Shown: positions 21,560 through 33,624 of the stretch, piece after piece
How positions within the stretch are numbered: position 1 is the stretch's first letter
Layout: the number at the start of each line of letters is the position of its first letter
Assembly (NCBI GenBank): GCA_029582265.1
Contig: CM055816.1
Span: forward strand, 29,370,366 to 29,434,365
From: Zoroaster sp. YZ-2022
Taxonomy: Eukaryota > Echinodermata > Asteroidea > Forcipulatida > Zoroasteridae
DNA length: 64,000 nt
Reading direction: 5' to 3'
Translations under genes and position numbers: made by a program
The notes under the pieces: model-generated
What the model was told of the DNA's origin: nothing
Database searches by the model: none
Seen by the model: the letters and a program-made list of their open reading frames with translations, nothing else

Positions 21560-22960
21560 TAAATAGATATGTTAGTAGTCCTTATTATATATAGGCAATA
21601 CACATAAGATGAGTTTTAAGTTCTTCTTGAAGGTCATCAGCAATTGAGATTCACGAATGTACAGAGATAAATCATTTTCCAAAAGCGTTGAGCCACAACT
21701 GTGAATCAGATCTGTCACCCCAAGAATGTTTTTACTGAATTTTTGTTCAGCCAGCAAATTTTTTCACTGGAGCGTAACTTGCGAGAGGGGCATAACATTT
21801 CAACAAGTCCAAACATATATAATGGTGCACAATCATTCCAAAAGATTTGAAAGCGATAAGCAATATTTTATAAATAATATGATATATTAGCAGCCAATGC
21901 TGAAGATCTTTCAGGATGGGGGTGATATGACATGATTTTTTGAGAGAGGTCTGAATTAGGTGCAGCTTGAGTGTTTTGAATCTTTTGAAGTCATCCTACA
22001 TGTAGTTGATCCTGTGGAAGTCCATAAAGCCCACAGCCCAGGCATTTGCCATATCAAGACAAAAGATGTTATGGAAGGAATGAACAGCAATTTGTTCTGT
22101 TGCATCATAATTAAGATATTTGCATAACTTTCCAATGTTCCTAAGGTGAAATGCTGCAGTGCGAGTAACATTTGAAATGAGGTTTAAGTGTCATGTTTGC
22201 ATCAAAAAATAATTCCAAGGGTTTCCTTGCTTGAGAAGAAAGATTGCACATGAGAGTCACCAATAACAATATTTAGAATAGAAAATCTTAGATAGTTGTT
22301 GACAAGAACCAAATAGCACAAATTCCAGTTTTATCATCATTGAGTTTTAAAGAATTTTCTTTCATCCAAATGCGAATATTATGAATACAGTTTTCAAAAG
22401 GCGATTTATTATATGTTGTTGTGTTGATGGTTTGAAAGCTAGATAAATCTAGTGTCATCTGGGTAGATAATATGATAAGACAGGTCATATTTCCATGAAT
22501 ATATTACTGAATTTGGTAAGTATAAATTGGAAACCACTGAGGGCGAGGACAGATCAGCTTGAGGTACTGAGTAAATTTCAGAACCAAAAGGTTCAGAGGC
22601 GGCATCACGAATCACAAACATGTTTGAGGTCTTTTACTAGGCGATATGAGCGACACCATTCCAGTGCATGGCCATTAATTCCTAACCATGTATGTTTTTA
22701 AGCATTGAAGTAAAATATCATGGTCAACGGCATCGACGCAGCGCTAAGATCAAGAAGAATTAAGGCAGTTATATTTCCATCATCAGGTGCAGATAAAAAT
22801 ATGGATTTGTTGATCTTGGCTGATGCTGTTTTCTATTCCATGGTGTGCTGAGGCGAATTGGAATGGATCGCATAAATTATTTACAAGATACAGCTCGGTC
22901 TATATAGTCTTTCCCAGGAACACAAGTTTGATACAGGTCTATTGGCAGTAAAACTTTAAC
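21560..22960 (-). pseudogene. Second L2/CR1-like LINE, antisense, 5' truncated
   Basis: Minus-strand blocks: PDDTRFI then HNIRIWMKENSLKLNDDKTG at 22,490-22,310 (palm and following spacer), and LGVTDLIHSCGSTLLEND then RESQLLMTFKKNLKLILC at 21,720-21,580 (C-terminal tail). The diverged region up to about 22,960 reads a LINE fingers-like stretch (ALILLDLSAA-type DNA near 22,760). It is related to the LINE at 10,875 but separately decayed. It begins shortly after the tail of PLE copy B. Confidence 0.82.
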
Positions 22961-24550
22961 AATTAGCTCAAGGGTTGAAATGAATATGCATCTCCAAATG
23001 TAATTTAGTTAAAAATTGTCTGAGGAAAATAATATTTAAATGAAATTAATACTTTTATTTCAGGAGATTTCATTATCAACAGCCATGATATTGCCGATAT
23101 AAGATATTATCATTATCCAATAAAGCGGATTTTTAAAATAACATGAAAAAGGGTATATAGGTACATAAAGCGACATTCGACACCAAAATAACTACTTTAC
23201 AAACAAATTCCTACAGGGGAAGTTGCATCGGTAGGTAACAAACAGTTAATACAAACAGTGGCTCCAAAATGAGCTGAGTTCTTAGACTTTTGCCGTTCAG
23301 TGTGACAAATAAACAAACCTGTAGCTGATATGCGCACACAGTTCAGCGGTCATTATCCACACTTTTATCCTGGTATCCGACATCTGCTAAGTATGACTTA
23401 TTCGTTTTCTTCTCTGATATACCAGTGCAGTTAGTCCAGGAGAGTGCTGCCACGTGATCCTGGGACAAAAGAAGAAGCCTATAATTCCTGACCCGCGGCA
23501 ACCAGGCACACAATGCTGCAGCGAAAAAGACCCGCGCCTTACCTGAGTGAGTGGGAACAAACTACAATGTGAAGAGTGGTGATTTAGACTCTTTTGGATT
23601 CACATAATGTAACTTTGTTGATGTTACCCTTATAATGACATGAAATTTGGAGACAATTTATCACTCCAGCAATATTTTAACTTCTAAATAGAGTGATAAA
23701 TTTGATATATTATATTTTTTAATATCAGCGATAATTTTGGACTCATCGTCAATATGGTGATATTTTGATCCTGATATATTTATGGCGATATCTGCAAACC
23801 ATAACCGATTTAAGCTGAATTTTTTTGAATATTGCATCGAATTCACGATATTATTGTGGCTCCAGCTACCCTCGTTGGCCCTCTTTGCTTTGTTTTGTAA
23901 GTGAACAAAACTTTGTCTAATATACATGAATTTAAGCTCTTTCATTGAACATTTTAAACTTTAACAAAATACAAACATTAAACAAGCACCCTATGACACC
24001 TTTTGAAAAAAACAACACAGGATAGGCATAAAAGAAAGTATTTAAAAAAAAATCAACCACCTTGTGTGCATTATAAATACCTGTAATATTTTTGGCATTG
24101 AAAATGCAATGAGTCAAACACTTCATACATATGGGCAATTCCGCCCGGACACTCATGTAACATTTTTTTGGAGTATTGGGCCCACGCTTGTACCATAATT
24201 TCCTTACTTACGTAGCATATATTTCACTCATTTTTTCACTTGAGTTATATTATGCCAGACTGTACTCTGGCTACAAAGAGAAAAATGCTGGTTACTCAAG
24301 TTACATTTTTTGGGACAGCCATAAAATATTGTTTTTCTCTTATATAGCATACATAAATAATTTCAGAAGCGATTATTTTCTATGAGTAATGTTTGGGTAT
24401 AATACAACTACTGTGAGAAAAACCTGACAGTGAAATATATATTATGGCATTGAGGCTGGGCTCAAAACCTCAGAAATGTAATTGTGAGTAACCATGGAAT
24501 TGACCCATATGTGAATGTAGGCTAACACACAAGACATGTACATGTACTGT
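22961..24550. other. No recognised gene
   Basis: AT-rich sequence with short open frames (23,661-24,156 minus) that show no domain. A GATATT/AATATC-rich stretch lies at 23,690-23,800. Confidence 0.4.
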
Positions 24551-26425
24551 TAGGGGCGTCCAAAAATCGGGCGGATATATGCCACCGAGCGTTCCTCTGG
24601 GAATACTGCAGCGATCCATGGGAGCGGATGCGTATGTTCTGTGGGAACAATAGTGCGTTCCCACCACGGACCGCATCAGCGACGTGTTACCAATGGCGTT
24701 CCTACGGAACACTAAAGCATACTGTATTCCCGCCATGAGCGTTCCTACGAAGATTCGACATTAGTAAGTGCAGCATAATCTTCACCGAATGCGGTCTGAT
24801 CGTTACCTACGTGTTTATGGTTGGATGGTAAAGGTACATGTTGCAGTTTTCGTTAACGGACAGTTTAGTTGCATACGTGCCATCCCTAGCCTTCTTGTAA
24901 AGTCTTTAGTCAGTGATAAACATGTGCAACTTCCACAAATTACTGACTTGCTCACAGATAACTGGGTTTAATGCGTCGTTATAATTAATACTTGTAATAC
25001 CGTAAGTTTTTAGTCACAACGACAACATGGCAAACTACATGTAACTGTTAACGTTAACGTTAGTGGGTTTATACATGTGGTCAACTTGAAGGCCATGGTA
25101 AAGTCCCAGGCTTTATTGTACACATAGTTTGTTGACATCATTGACAATTTATAAATTATTTCTAAATATTTGGGACTGTAGGCTACTTACCAAGCACATG
25201 ATTTTCAGCAGTTGCCATCCTACCCAGCTACACAGTACACGAAGACATACACGGTATACACTACAGTTTAGCTCAGTGTGTGTGAGCTAAAAGTAGTTTA
25301 TTTTTGTGCAGTAGTAGTGCACTATAAACGTGTGCCGCGCGTGCGGTAAACACAATGTATTACATTTTTTCTGCCCATTCGCAGTTGGCGGAGTGTTGCA
25401 GTCTCCACTGTTCCCAAAAGGACGTTCCTTTGGATCGTTCTCGTAGCTGAGTATGCTCGCGTGTGCCCAGTCGAGCGTTCGCTGGGCATACAGCTCCGTC
25501 TCGGGACCGTTTGATGCCCGGGGAAGCTGGCATGTTCCCAACGGAACGCTGGTATTCCCAGCGAGACGGACAATCCGAAGACATACACGGTACACGGTAT
25601 ACACTACAGTTTAGCTCAGTGTGTGTGAGCTAAAAGTAGTTTATTTTTGTGCAGTAGTAGTGCACTATAAACGTGTGCCGCGCGTGCGGTAAACACAATG
25701 TATTACATTTTTTCTGCCCATTCGCAGTTGGCGAGTGTTGCAGTCTCCACTGTTCCCAAAGGCGTTCCTTTGGATCATTCTCGTAGCTGAGTATGCTGCA
25801 TGTGCCCGTCGAGCGTTCCGCTGGGCATACAGCTCCGTCTCGGGACCGTTTGCGTATGTCCGGGGACGCTGGCGTGTTCCCAACGGACGCTCTGGATTCC
25901 CAGCGGAACGGACAATCCGTTCCGACTTTTGAGAGCCTCCTTAGGGAGCGTCTCAAAATTGTGACTAAAAACTACGGTATTACAAATATTAATTATAGAC
26001 ACATTAAACCCAGTTATCTGTGAGCTAAGTCAGTAATTTGTGGAAGTTGCACATGTTCATCACTGACTAAAGACTTTACAAGAAGGCTAGGGATGGCACG
26101 TATGCAACTAAACTGTCCGTTTAACGAAAACTGCAACATACCTTCACCTTCCGACCATAAACATGTACATGTATAGTAACGATTCGCATTCGGTGAAGAC
26201 TATGCTGCAATTACTAATTGAGAATGTTCCCGTAGGAATGTTCCGCGGGGAATACAGTACGCTTTGCGTGTTCCCGCAGGAACGCTCATTGGGAACACGC
26301 TGGCGTCCGTGGGAACGCACCATTGTTCCCACAGAGCACGCATCCGTTCCATGGATCGCTGCAGTATTCCCAGAGGAACGTTCGGGTGGGCATATATCCG
26401 TTCCGACTTTTGAGACGCTCCCTTA
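24551..26425. mobile_element. Composite Harbinger-like TIR element cluster, 1.9 kb
   Basis: The arms 24,551-25,020 and 25,942-26,425 are inverted copies of each other for about 470 bp. The core holds two direct copies of a unit of about 340 bp (25,245-25,570 and 25,575-25,940). The right part, 25,943-26,422, is bounded by GGGAGCGTCTCAAAA and its inverse, with TTA on both sides. That fits the 3-bp TTA/TWA duplication of PIF/Harbinger elements. A second terminus (GACTTTTGAGAGCCTCC) lies back to back at 25,923-25,940. The arms are full of GGAACG/CGTTCC motifs. No transposase is seen. Confidence 0.75.
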
Positions 26426-26679
26426 CAAATGTATGAAAATATCCATCTCTTTGATATCAAACTTCAAGCTGGGATTAGAGATAGCAGTGCCCAAATCAAT
26501 TAAATTAATTGACTTTTGGTCTAACAAAAAGGCATAATAAACTGTAATTGCTACATTTGTATATCATGTGGGACCATTATTTTATTAGTACTGAGAGAGT
26601 TAAAACAAACAGAATACAGACAGACAAAACAATTAAAATAAGTATGTTAGCTCATCAAATTGTAATTTAAAAATCTTAC

Positions 26680-26839
26680 TGTCATTTTGATCAGGTAATC
26701 TCTCTGGTTTATTCTCCTTCAAATGCTTATCTCTTGTAAGATATTCATCATTGACATCTGCTTTTCTTTGTGTATCCTTGGATGATTTCTTTATTTTTGA
26801 GTGCCTACGTTTTTTCTCTGAAGTATCTGACAGGGCATC
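26680..26839 (-). CDS. Putative coding exon, lysine/aspartate-rich
   Basis: On the minus strand ATCTCTGCAG opens a 160-base exon that ends at AATGACA|GTAAGA. It encodes EKKRRHSKIKKSSKDTQRKA and then EYLTRDKHLKENKPERLP. The PERLP segment echoes EERLP in the exon at 15.8 kb. Its end phase does not match the start of the exon at 17,364, so a missing exon would lie between. The protein is not recognised. The TE cluster around 19-26 kb would then be intronic. Confidence 0.38.
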
Positions 26840-26849
26840 CTGCAGAGAT

Positions 26850-29150
26850 CAAATCAAATTATGATAAACACCTTATTAAAACTGATCAGGGTAAAGAATG
26901 TACCTATCAGTGTTGTAGTGCATACAAAGTGTCCTAGACCAAGGCCTGAAGGTCCAAACTGAGAGTTTTCTGCCCACTGCTCATCCTTAAAAGCATTAAA
27001 TATCGCTCTTATGCAGACAAAATGGATAATAGACATGTTCCATTATTTTTTCACAGAAGTACATGTACATTAGTCAAGGTTTCAGGAACATTTTCTTTTA
27101 TGTATGCCATATCTGAATATATCATTTTATCACGAAAGTGATCAAATGCGTTATGCGTAACTTACAATATGGATCGGATTTCTCAATGGGCATGCATATT
27201 GTTGTGCACTCGTTAGCATGCAGGATTATGGGCTATTTTCCACGTCAAGCCTTTTATATGCCCAGGATGGATCATGGCACAGCCAATCAGGGCGTGGCGG
27301 AAGTTTCCCTTAGGCCTCCACCAATAGTTTGTCTGGTGACAAACTTTGGTGGAGGGTTTAACAATCAGGTTGCGCACTGTAAAGGTTGGCGCTTGGTGTC
27401 AAGCAACCAGTGCGGTTAGGGCATTCTTGTCACAGCTCCTTGTTTATTAACAAGTCCATGGAGTTTTGGGTTAGCGGTTTATGATTTTCCTCCTCCAGCC
27501 CCTTTTCACCACCAGTTGGGATTGTGCTGTTGTTTTGGCAGTTTTGGTGAATAGCACATGAACTTCCCACTTTTGGTGCAGCAGTTCTGGCAATTAACAG
27601 TTACTGCAGTCCTAGAAAATTAAACTTAATAATATGGAGATTTTAGTCCTCCGTTATTTACATGTTATCAAGTGTTCATAGTACCGGGACTCTCCTCGGG
27701 CTAGTCCAGACCGCAGCTTCCTAGGTGGGAGCGAACACTTGGTTGATTCATATTGTATTGATTCATATGATATGCTGTGTATTAGCATATCATACACATA
27801 TGCATTATACTGTTTGTTATTGTCAACATTTAAATGTATGTTTTAATAACTATCCCCATTGGGGTTAGTGTTGCCAGGTCTGGGTATACAGAGTCTTGGG
27901 TATGCTGTACAGGTGGTCCCAGCTGGTTTTCTCTGAGGTCTTGGGTATCTCAGGGTGTGTGTTTGTTTGTCTTTATCAAATGCTGTTTAATGACAAATCC
28001 GGTTTGCCCATAGTTTGGTATTCGGTGGTTGATGGTGTCAACCTCTTTGAAAAAAAGCTTGAAAGCTGTGGCCAAGTGGCATTCAAATTAATTTGTAGTT
28101 GGTGCTATTTATTGTGAGTTTGAGTATAATGGTATATAAACAACATTACACAAGGTTAGATGTGATATTAAATGTGTACAATAAATTATTGAAAGCTTGC
28201 ACCTTTAAGTTGCATTGGACTGCATCAAATGACAACATTCAGCGTTTATCATCTGTAATGGTACATGTACAGTGTATCTTTACTCTCTATCAGGACACAA
28301 TCTGGTATCAGTTAAAATTTATTTCTGGCCTCAAGTCATCATTATAAAATCCCGAGCAGATGTCCTGTCTGTCACAGAAAATGATGAAAAAGTTCATTCC
28401 AAAGTCCAAGATATTTTGGTAACAAAAGTTTAAAAACTGCCTATCTTCCAGATAGACAGAATAACTCAGAGCAAACATATTTAATATGCTTTATTTATGG
28501 TGAAGCCAAGATTTCAGTGCAAGTCTGTCACAATTGTTGCGTCTGTCTCATCTGTTGTCACAGTAAAACATGTTAACATTTAATATTAAATGAATATTTA
28601 TTTAAAATGTGTCCTGGCCACAAACAAATTTGTTTTCCATTAAAATCCCTCCTGCAGACATTAGACCATGGGACATACTGCCAAAATGTCTTTAGAAAGT
28701 GCTCTTCATCATGGCAGATGATGATCTTTACGACATCCTGAACATTTTGGCTCAAACATTTGGTTGGGGCAGTATAGATTTGGGGCAAATTGGGTTTCTC
28801 CATGCAAATTCCAACGATATTCTCCCCAAACCAAATCCCCCTTGTTTTTGAAAGATTTTTTGCACCAAAACCAATTCACCCCATCCATCAGAATTATCAA
28901 ATATCAATCAGTTTTGTTTGATTCAAACCACTAGGAAGCCTCACACTGAAATCTGCTATTCATAACAGATAAATAGAATATGATTTTGGATCTGTTTTTG
29001 ATAACCTCTGCCCTGTTTTACTACAGGAGTAAGGACACAAGTCTTAATTTTAAAATAAATTATCATTTTTTATTTTATCAGGGTTTATTATTCTTTAGAC
29101 CCGCAGAAAAATATCCCTAAAATAAGGTACCGTGTAGTATTTGTATGCAT
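26850..29150. other. No recognised gene
   Basis: Open frames at 27,138-27,419 and 28,573-28,900 are short and not recognised. GAGTCCCGGTACTATGAACACTTG-type sequence near 27,670-27,745 has AGTGTTC/GAACACT half-sites about 70 bases apart. I see nothing else. Confidence 0.35.
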
Positions 29151-29650
29151 NNNNNNNNNNNNNNNNNNNNNNNNNNNNNNNNNNNNNNNNNNNNNNNNNN
29201 NNNNNNNNNNNNNNNNNNNNNNNNNNNNNNNNNNNNNNNNNNNNNNNNNNNNNNNNNNNNNNNNNNNNNNNNNNNNNNNNNNNNNNNNNNNNNNNNNNNN
29301 NNNNNNNNNNNNNNNNNNNNNNNNNNNNNNNNNNNNNNNNNNNNNNNNNNNNNNNNNNNNNNNNNNNNNNNNNNNNNNNNNNNNNNNNNNNNNNNNNNNN
29401 NNNNNNNNNNNNNNNNNNNNNNNNNNNNNNNNNNNNNNNNNNNNNNNNNNNNNNNNNNNNNNNNNNNNNNNNNNNNNNNNNNNNNNNNNNNNNNNNNNNN
29501 NNNNNNNNNNNNNNNNNNNNNNNNNNNNNNNNNNNNNNNNNNNNNNNNNNNNNNNNNNNNNNNNNNNNNNNNNNNNNNNNNNNNNNNNNNNNNNNNNNNN
29601 NNNNNNNNNNNNNNNNNNNNNNNNNNNNNNNNNNNNNNNNNNNNNNNNNN
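29151..29650. other. Assembly gap (500 N)
   Basis: Unknown sequence; frames across it are artefacts. Confidence 0.99.
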
Positions 29651-30335
29651 GGATAACCAATCCTACGCTAAAATAATATCATGTCTTACATACGGTATCA
29701 TAGAAAGTGATATCTTAATTGGATTGTGCTATACAATAATTCCTGACGTGAAACCAAGAACTTTGTCCTTAACTTTTAACACGTGAATTCTAAAATCAGC
29801 TATTAAAATATTACTTCAGTAACTACTCAAATCATATCAGAAATGGCTATCATAAAAATGAAGGAAATCATGCGATCCATATAGTTTAGTCGTGAGGGCT
29901 ACAAAGTATAAATCTACAATCATTTAATACAAAGTCACGTACCAAGAGGGTAATGAGGAAATAATTCAGCAGAATATCATATGATTAAATATCCTATTAA
30001 TTACTAAATTGATGTTCATAAAAGAGAAAAGGAATTTGCAAACTCACCTATGTTCAAAAGTATAAAATAGGTGATATATTGTGTCTTGCAGACGATTGTA
30101 GCGATTATGACTTTTTGATGCTTACTGGACGAAAGCTGTAGTCACAATGGCCCAAATCGCCCACTAGAAGTAGAAGACCACATGGCCAAATCCCTCCTTC
30201 TTGCATCATAAATCACCCAAACCAAGTCAGACAGAGAGGAGACTATAGCCTGGGTCCATGGTAATAAAACCCTTGGTCCTAAAAGGTTGCTTACATGTGT
30301 GGGAATTAGAGTTGTACAAGTCACAACCAAAAGTT
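29651..30335. other. No recognised gene
   Basis: AT-rich. A minus-strand frame at 30,142-30,330 carries no recognised domain and is extended only by the simple repeats beyond it. Confidence 0.4.
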
Positions 30336-30342
30336 GAAATAA

Positions 30343-30980
30343 ATTTGGGGGGGGGGGGTGTGACAATAATATAAAATATAATGTAAATAAATAATATAAT
30401 GGTAAAAAATATAATATAATGTAAAATATAAATAATATAAATAAAAATAACAACAATAACAACAATAATACTAACAACACTAACAACACGTACCCGAATA
30501 ACACTATAACACTAACAATAACAACACTAACAATAACACTACTAACAATAACACTACTAACAATAACAACACTACTAACAATAATATTACTGCTAACAAC
30601 AATACAACAATTCTACTAACAACAATACTACTAACAATAAAACTACTAACAATAATACTAACAATAACGCTGACACTAACGTTGACACTAACGCTAACAA
30701 TAACACTAACGCTAACACTAACAATAATAATACTAACAATAATAATAATACTAACAATAATAATACTAACAATAATACTAACAATAACACTAATACTAAC
30801 GCTAACAATAACGCTAACACTGATCGCTGACGCTGGTGGTGGTGGTGGTGGTGGTGGTGGTGATGATGATGATAATGGTGATCGTGATCATAATCATAAT
30901 CATAATCATAATCATAATCATAATCATAATCATAATCATATTGATATTCATAATCATAATCATAATCATCATCTCAATTT
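30343..30980. repeat. Succession of simple repeats
   Basis: A G run (30,345-30,358) is followed by AATAT/AATAAT, then (ACTAACAATAAC)-type units to about 30,825, a GGT run (30,834-30,861), GAT, and (AATCAT)n to 30,970. Poly-Leu/Thr/His/Ile reading frames here are artefacts. Confidence 0.95.
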
Positions 30981-30997
30981 TAATCATAATTTTTTCC

Positions 30998-31073
30998 AAT
31001 ATCACAAATATTTGCGAAGATATTTGTGATTTTTGGGGCGATATCACATATTTGCAAAGATATTTGTGATATC
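30998..31073. repeat. Twin hairpin, ATATCACAAATATTTGC type
   Basis: ATCACAAATATTTGCGAAGATATTTGTGAT folds on itself, and a second near-copy (ATATCACATATTTGCAAAGATATTTGTGATAT) follows after 10 bases. No known function. Confidence 0.7.
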
Positions 31074-31075
31074 TG

Positions 31076-31485
31076 ATGTCCCTTCAGGGCCACAATAGCA
31101 TTCTCCCCCTGGATACGCCAATACCGATGCGATTCCACTGTCGGTTACCGTTTCATGTCTTTGCTAACCGTTAGGTATCATCTCCTCCCCTTCAGTTCTT
31201 TGCTCTGTCATTGTATCTCCTTATATACGTCTTTCACGGAGTAACTATAAAGAAATCGATGAAATAGACCCAATTACAAGCCTTGCTTTTAATGGGCCAT
31301 TTATCACTACAGATCACTCCTTCGTTATAATTATATTTATACTTTTTACATGGAGTACAAGAAGTACATTAATTATGAACAGAAGAGGGCCATGCAGGCT
31401 ACGGGAGTGCTCCCTGGTCAGGTCCACCCTGGCTAGGTCCACCCTCGCCCTCTTTTCTTTTATCTTCCATAACAACTTTTATTCT
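31076..31485. other. No recognised feature
   Basis: Unique-looking sequence between the simple repeats and the PLE palindrome. A GGTCAGGTCCACCCTGGCTAGGTCCACCCT doublet lies at 31,418-31,446. Confidence 0.4.
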
Positions 31486-31715
31486 AAGTAAGACTAATTG
31501 CGGTGACACCATGTGGAATCTCAATTGAGCAGTAATTAGTTCTGAAAAGAACTGGGGTTCAATTCGACGATCAGAGCTTACTGATCGAAACGTCGAGTTG
31601 TACCCCAGTTCTTTTCAGAACTAATTATTACTCAATTGAGATTCCACATGGTGTCACCGCAATTAGTCTTACTTATCATTCTCACCATGCAAAGCTACAA
31701 GTTTTACCTAACTTT
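31486..31715. mobile_element. PLE tails in inverted arrangement (190-bp palindrome)
   Basis: The left arm 31,486-31,568 is the reverse complement of the right arm 31,591-31,675. Both are the PLE tail (GTTGTACCCCAGTTCTTTTC, CTCAATTGAGATTCCACATG, GGTGTCACCGCAATTAGTC). The centre holds half of a hammerhead core (ATCAG AGCTTA CTGAT CGAAACGTC). The right arm continues to GCAAAGCTACAAGTTTTACC. Confidence 0.85.
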
Positions 31716-31740
31716 TATTCTCTAAAAGTTGGGGTTGTTT

Positions 31741-31965
31741 TTAAAGTAGCAATTAGTTCTGAAAAGAACTGGAGGTTACAACTCGACGTTTCGATCAGTA
31801 TGCTCTGACCATCTTCAGGAGAATGTATCAGATCATCCTGATCAAAACGTTGAGTTGTAACCTCCAGTTCTTTTCAGAACTAAATACTGCTCAGTAGAGA
31901 ATTTCACATGGTGTCATCGCAATTAGTCTTACTTATCCTCTTCATCATGCAAAGCTACAAGTTTT
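31741..31965. mobile_element. Second inverted pair of PLE tails
   Basis: The left arm (31,750-31,790) and right arm (31,843-31,885) are inverted copies of GTTGTAACCTCCAGTTCTTT with a hammerhead core next to each. The right copy continues through CACATGGTGTCATCGCAATT to GCAAAGCTACAAGTTTTACC. Confidence 0.85.
31785..31818 (-). ncRNA. Minimal hammerhead ribozyme core, best preserved copy
   Basis: On the minus strand: CTC|CTGAAGA, then T, helix II GGTCAG/CTGATC (one G-U pair, loop AGCATA), GAAAC, GTC|GAG. The CUGANGA box, GAAA and the GUC cleavage triplet are all present. Helix I starts with CTC/GAG and helix III is reduced to AC/GU. This is the minimalist PLE type. A degenerate partner in the opposite orientation lies at 31,825-31,850 (AAAACGTT instead of GAAACGTC). 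Confidence 0.78.
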
Positions 31966-32020
31966 ACCAGTGCTGTGATCAGATATCAATAAACAAATTC
32001 CCTTAAGTGCGCGCGGGCCG

Positions 32021-32400
32021 TTTTCGAGCACTATAACAGGAGCTGCCAGTCGACAACTGGCACGCGTAACTCAATGAACGGGGCATATACCATATACTCC
32101 TAGCATTCCCAAATTCTTTCAGATGGTCGAGAGGTTGTATATAACCATTTCAGGGGCGGATCCAGGAATTTTTAAGGGGGGGAGGGGAGGGTGGGGGATC
32201 AAGTTTTTTATTTTCGAGCACTATAACAGGAGCTGCCAGTCGACAACTGGCACGCGTAACTCAATGAACGGGGCATATACCATATACTCCTAGCATTCCC
32301 AAATTCTTTCAGATGGTCTAGAGGTTGTATATAACCATTTCAGGGGCGGATCCAGGAATTTTTAAGGGGGGGAGGGGGGAGGGGAGGGTGGGGGATCAAT
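32021..32400. repeat. 190-bp tandem duplication carrying a hAT end
   Basis: 32,021-32,210 and 32,211-32,400 are near-identical (TTTTCGAGCACTATAACAGG to the G-rich run). Each contains CAGGGGCGGATCCAGGAATT, the left terminus of a hAT-like element. Confidence 0.9.
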
Positions 32401-32503
32401 TTTTTTTATATTTGTTTTATGTCTGATAATAACCACCTGTTATGTTTTGTATTATTTGAGGTTTTGCCCCCCCCCCTCCCCCTCCCCCACCCCTGGATCC
32501 GCG
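32341..32503. mobile_element. hAT-like MITE
   Basis: The left end CAGGGGCGGATCCAGG with a G-rich run is paired with an inverted C-rich run and CCCCTGGATCCGCG on the right. The right terminus is damaged, so no target duplication can be read. A further CAGGGGAGGATTCATG terminus at about 32,536 is unpaired. Confidence 0.6.
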
Positions 32504-32539
32504 TCGGAATTCCCATAATATATTTCCACCCTTTTCAGG

Positions 32540-33465
32540 GGAGGATTCATGATTTTTTGCAGGGGGGGTAGGTTTTTCTTTTTCTTTATGTCCGAAAATA
32601 ACCCCCTGTTATGTTGGTTATTATTTTTGGTTACATGAGCTACAGGGTGCCAGATTCCCCTTCAGTGTCCCTTGTCTCACCATTACGACTGTTGTAATAA
32701 ACCATAGAGCTGAATAAATCATGTCTGTCCACCATGTCCCCTGGCATTTTCAAGGTCCACTCATTTGTTTAGACCATCCTTTTTTTTATAGCTCCATGTT
32801 TACACTTTGAAAACACACCTCCCACCATGGAAAAAAAGGGGGATGGGGGGGGTGGCTAAATGGGCAGTCAAAACCTACTCTTCCTCCGTTTATAGCTAGA
32901 TACGCTATGCTTGACTGCAAAGAGCGTGCCAAACAATTATTACTTCCAGACATTGCTCCCTTCACGCCATGTGAGTCAAACAGTCGTTTACAGCCAAGTC
33001 AAACAGCTGTTTTCAGTCAGGCTTGCTTCAAAGCACCGCCCTAACCTCCCCACAGACCTAGTAGTAAACAACTCATTCATAAAAAAACGTACAATGTATC
33101 AAACGCTCCTTGACAGTAGCCTGTCTGGCAGCTGGGTCAATTACCTCTAAGGATTATGTTGCTGTACAATTTCAATGGGGAAATCCCTTGGGAGCTGACC
33201 TCGCCTGACCCTACTTGTAAACAATGCCACTCCTAAACGACTGCATGGTGGCCACTCAAACTCTGCAATATGTTTCTCAAGCGTATAATGTACAAAGTCA
33301 AGGAAAATGGGGTTTCAACTAATTTCAGACGCAGAATAATTAACAAAAACGCTTAATTGACCAGTAGGCTGCTGGAAGTTTACGCACTTGAGGGTTGTTT
33401 GTCACAATCGTGAACAGTTTAAGGGGTAATACTAATACAATACTGAAATCGTTAAATGTTATTAC
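32540..33465. other. No recognised exon
   Basis: If the Ig receptor has cytoplasmic exons they should lie here or further left on the minus strand, but I could not identify any. Confidence 0.35.
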
Positions 33466-33469
33466 AAAC

Positions 33470-33624
33470 CTTGATTACCCTGTTATGTTTTTTATACTGG
33501 ACTGCTATCCATACGAATAATATTATTATTATTGGTAGTAGTACAAGGGGAATCACCACAGCATATGGATAACAAAATGTCGATGAAGTAGACAACGGTG
33601 GCTCTGTAGTGGAGAGACGTTGAC
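33470..33624 (-). CDS. Ig receptor exon: stalk and transmembrane helix
   Basis: The acceptor TTTGTATTGTTAG opens 155 bases, and the donor is AATCAAG|GTTTGT. It begins in phase 1 (GT after the split codon, giving Gly) and ends in phase 0. It encodes QRLSTTEPPLSTSS (stalk), FCYPY, a helix of about 23 hydrophobic residues (AVVIPLVLLPIIIILFVWIA) and the basic stop-transfer stretch QYKKHNRVIK. A phase change after the membrane exon is common in receptors with a cytoplasmic tail, so more exons are expected. Confidence 0.82.

Noticed and set aside
30593..31069. Leucine-, threonine-, histidine- and isoleucine-rich frames, which look like membrane or metal-binding proteins
   Set aside because: They translate simple repeats and have no independent support.
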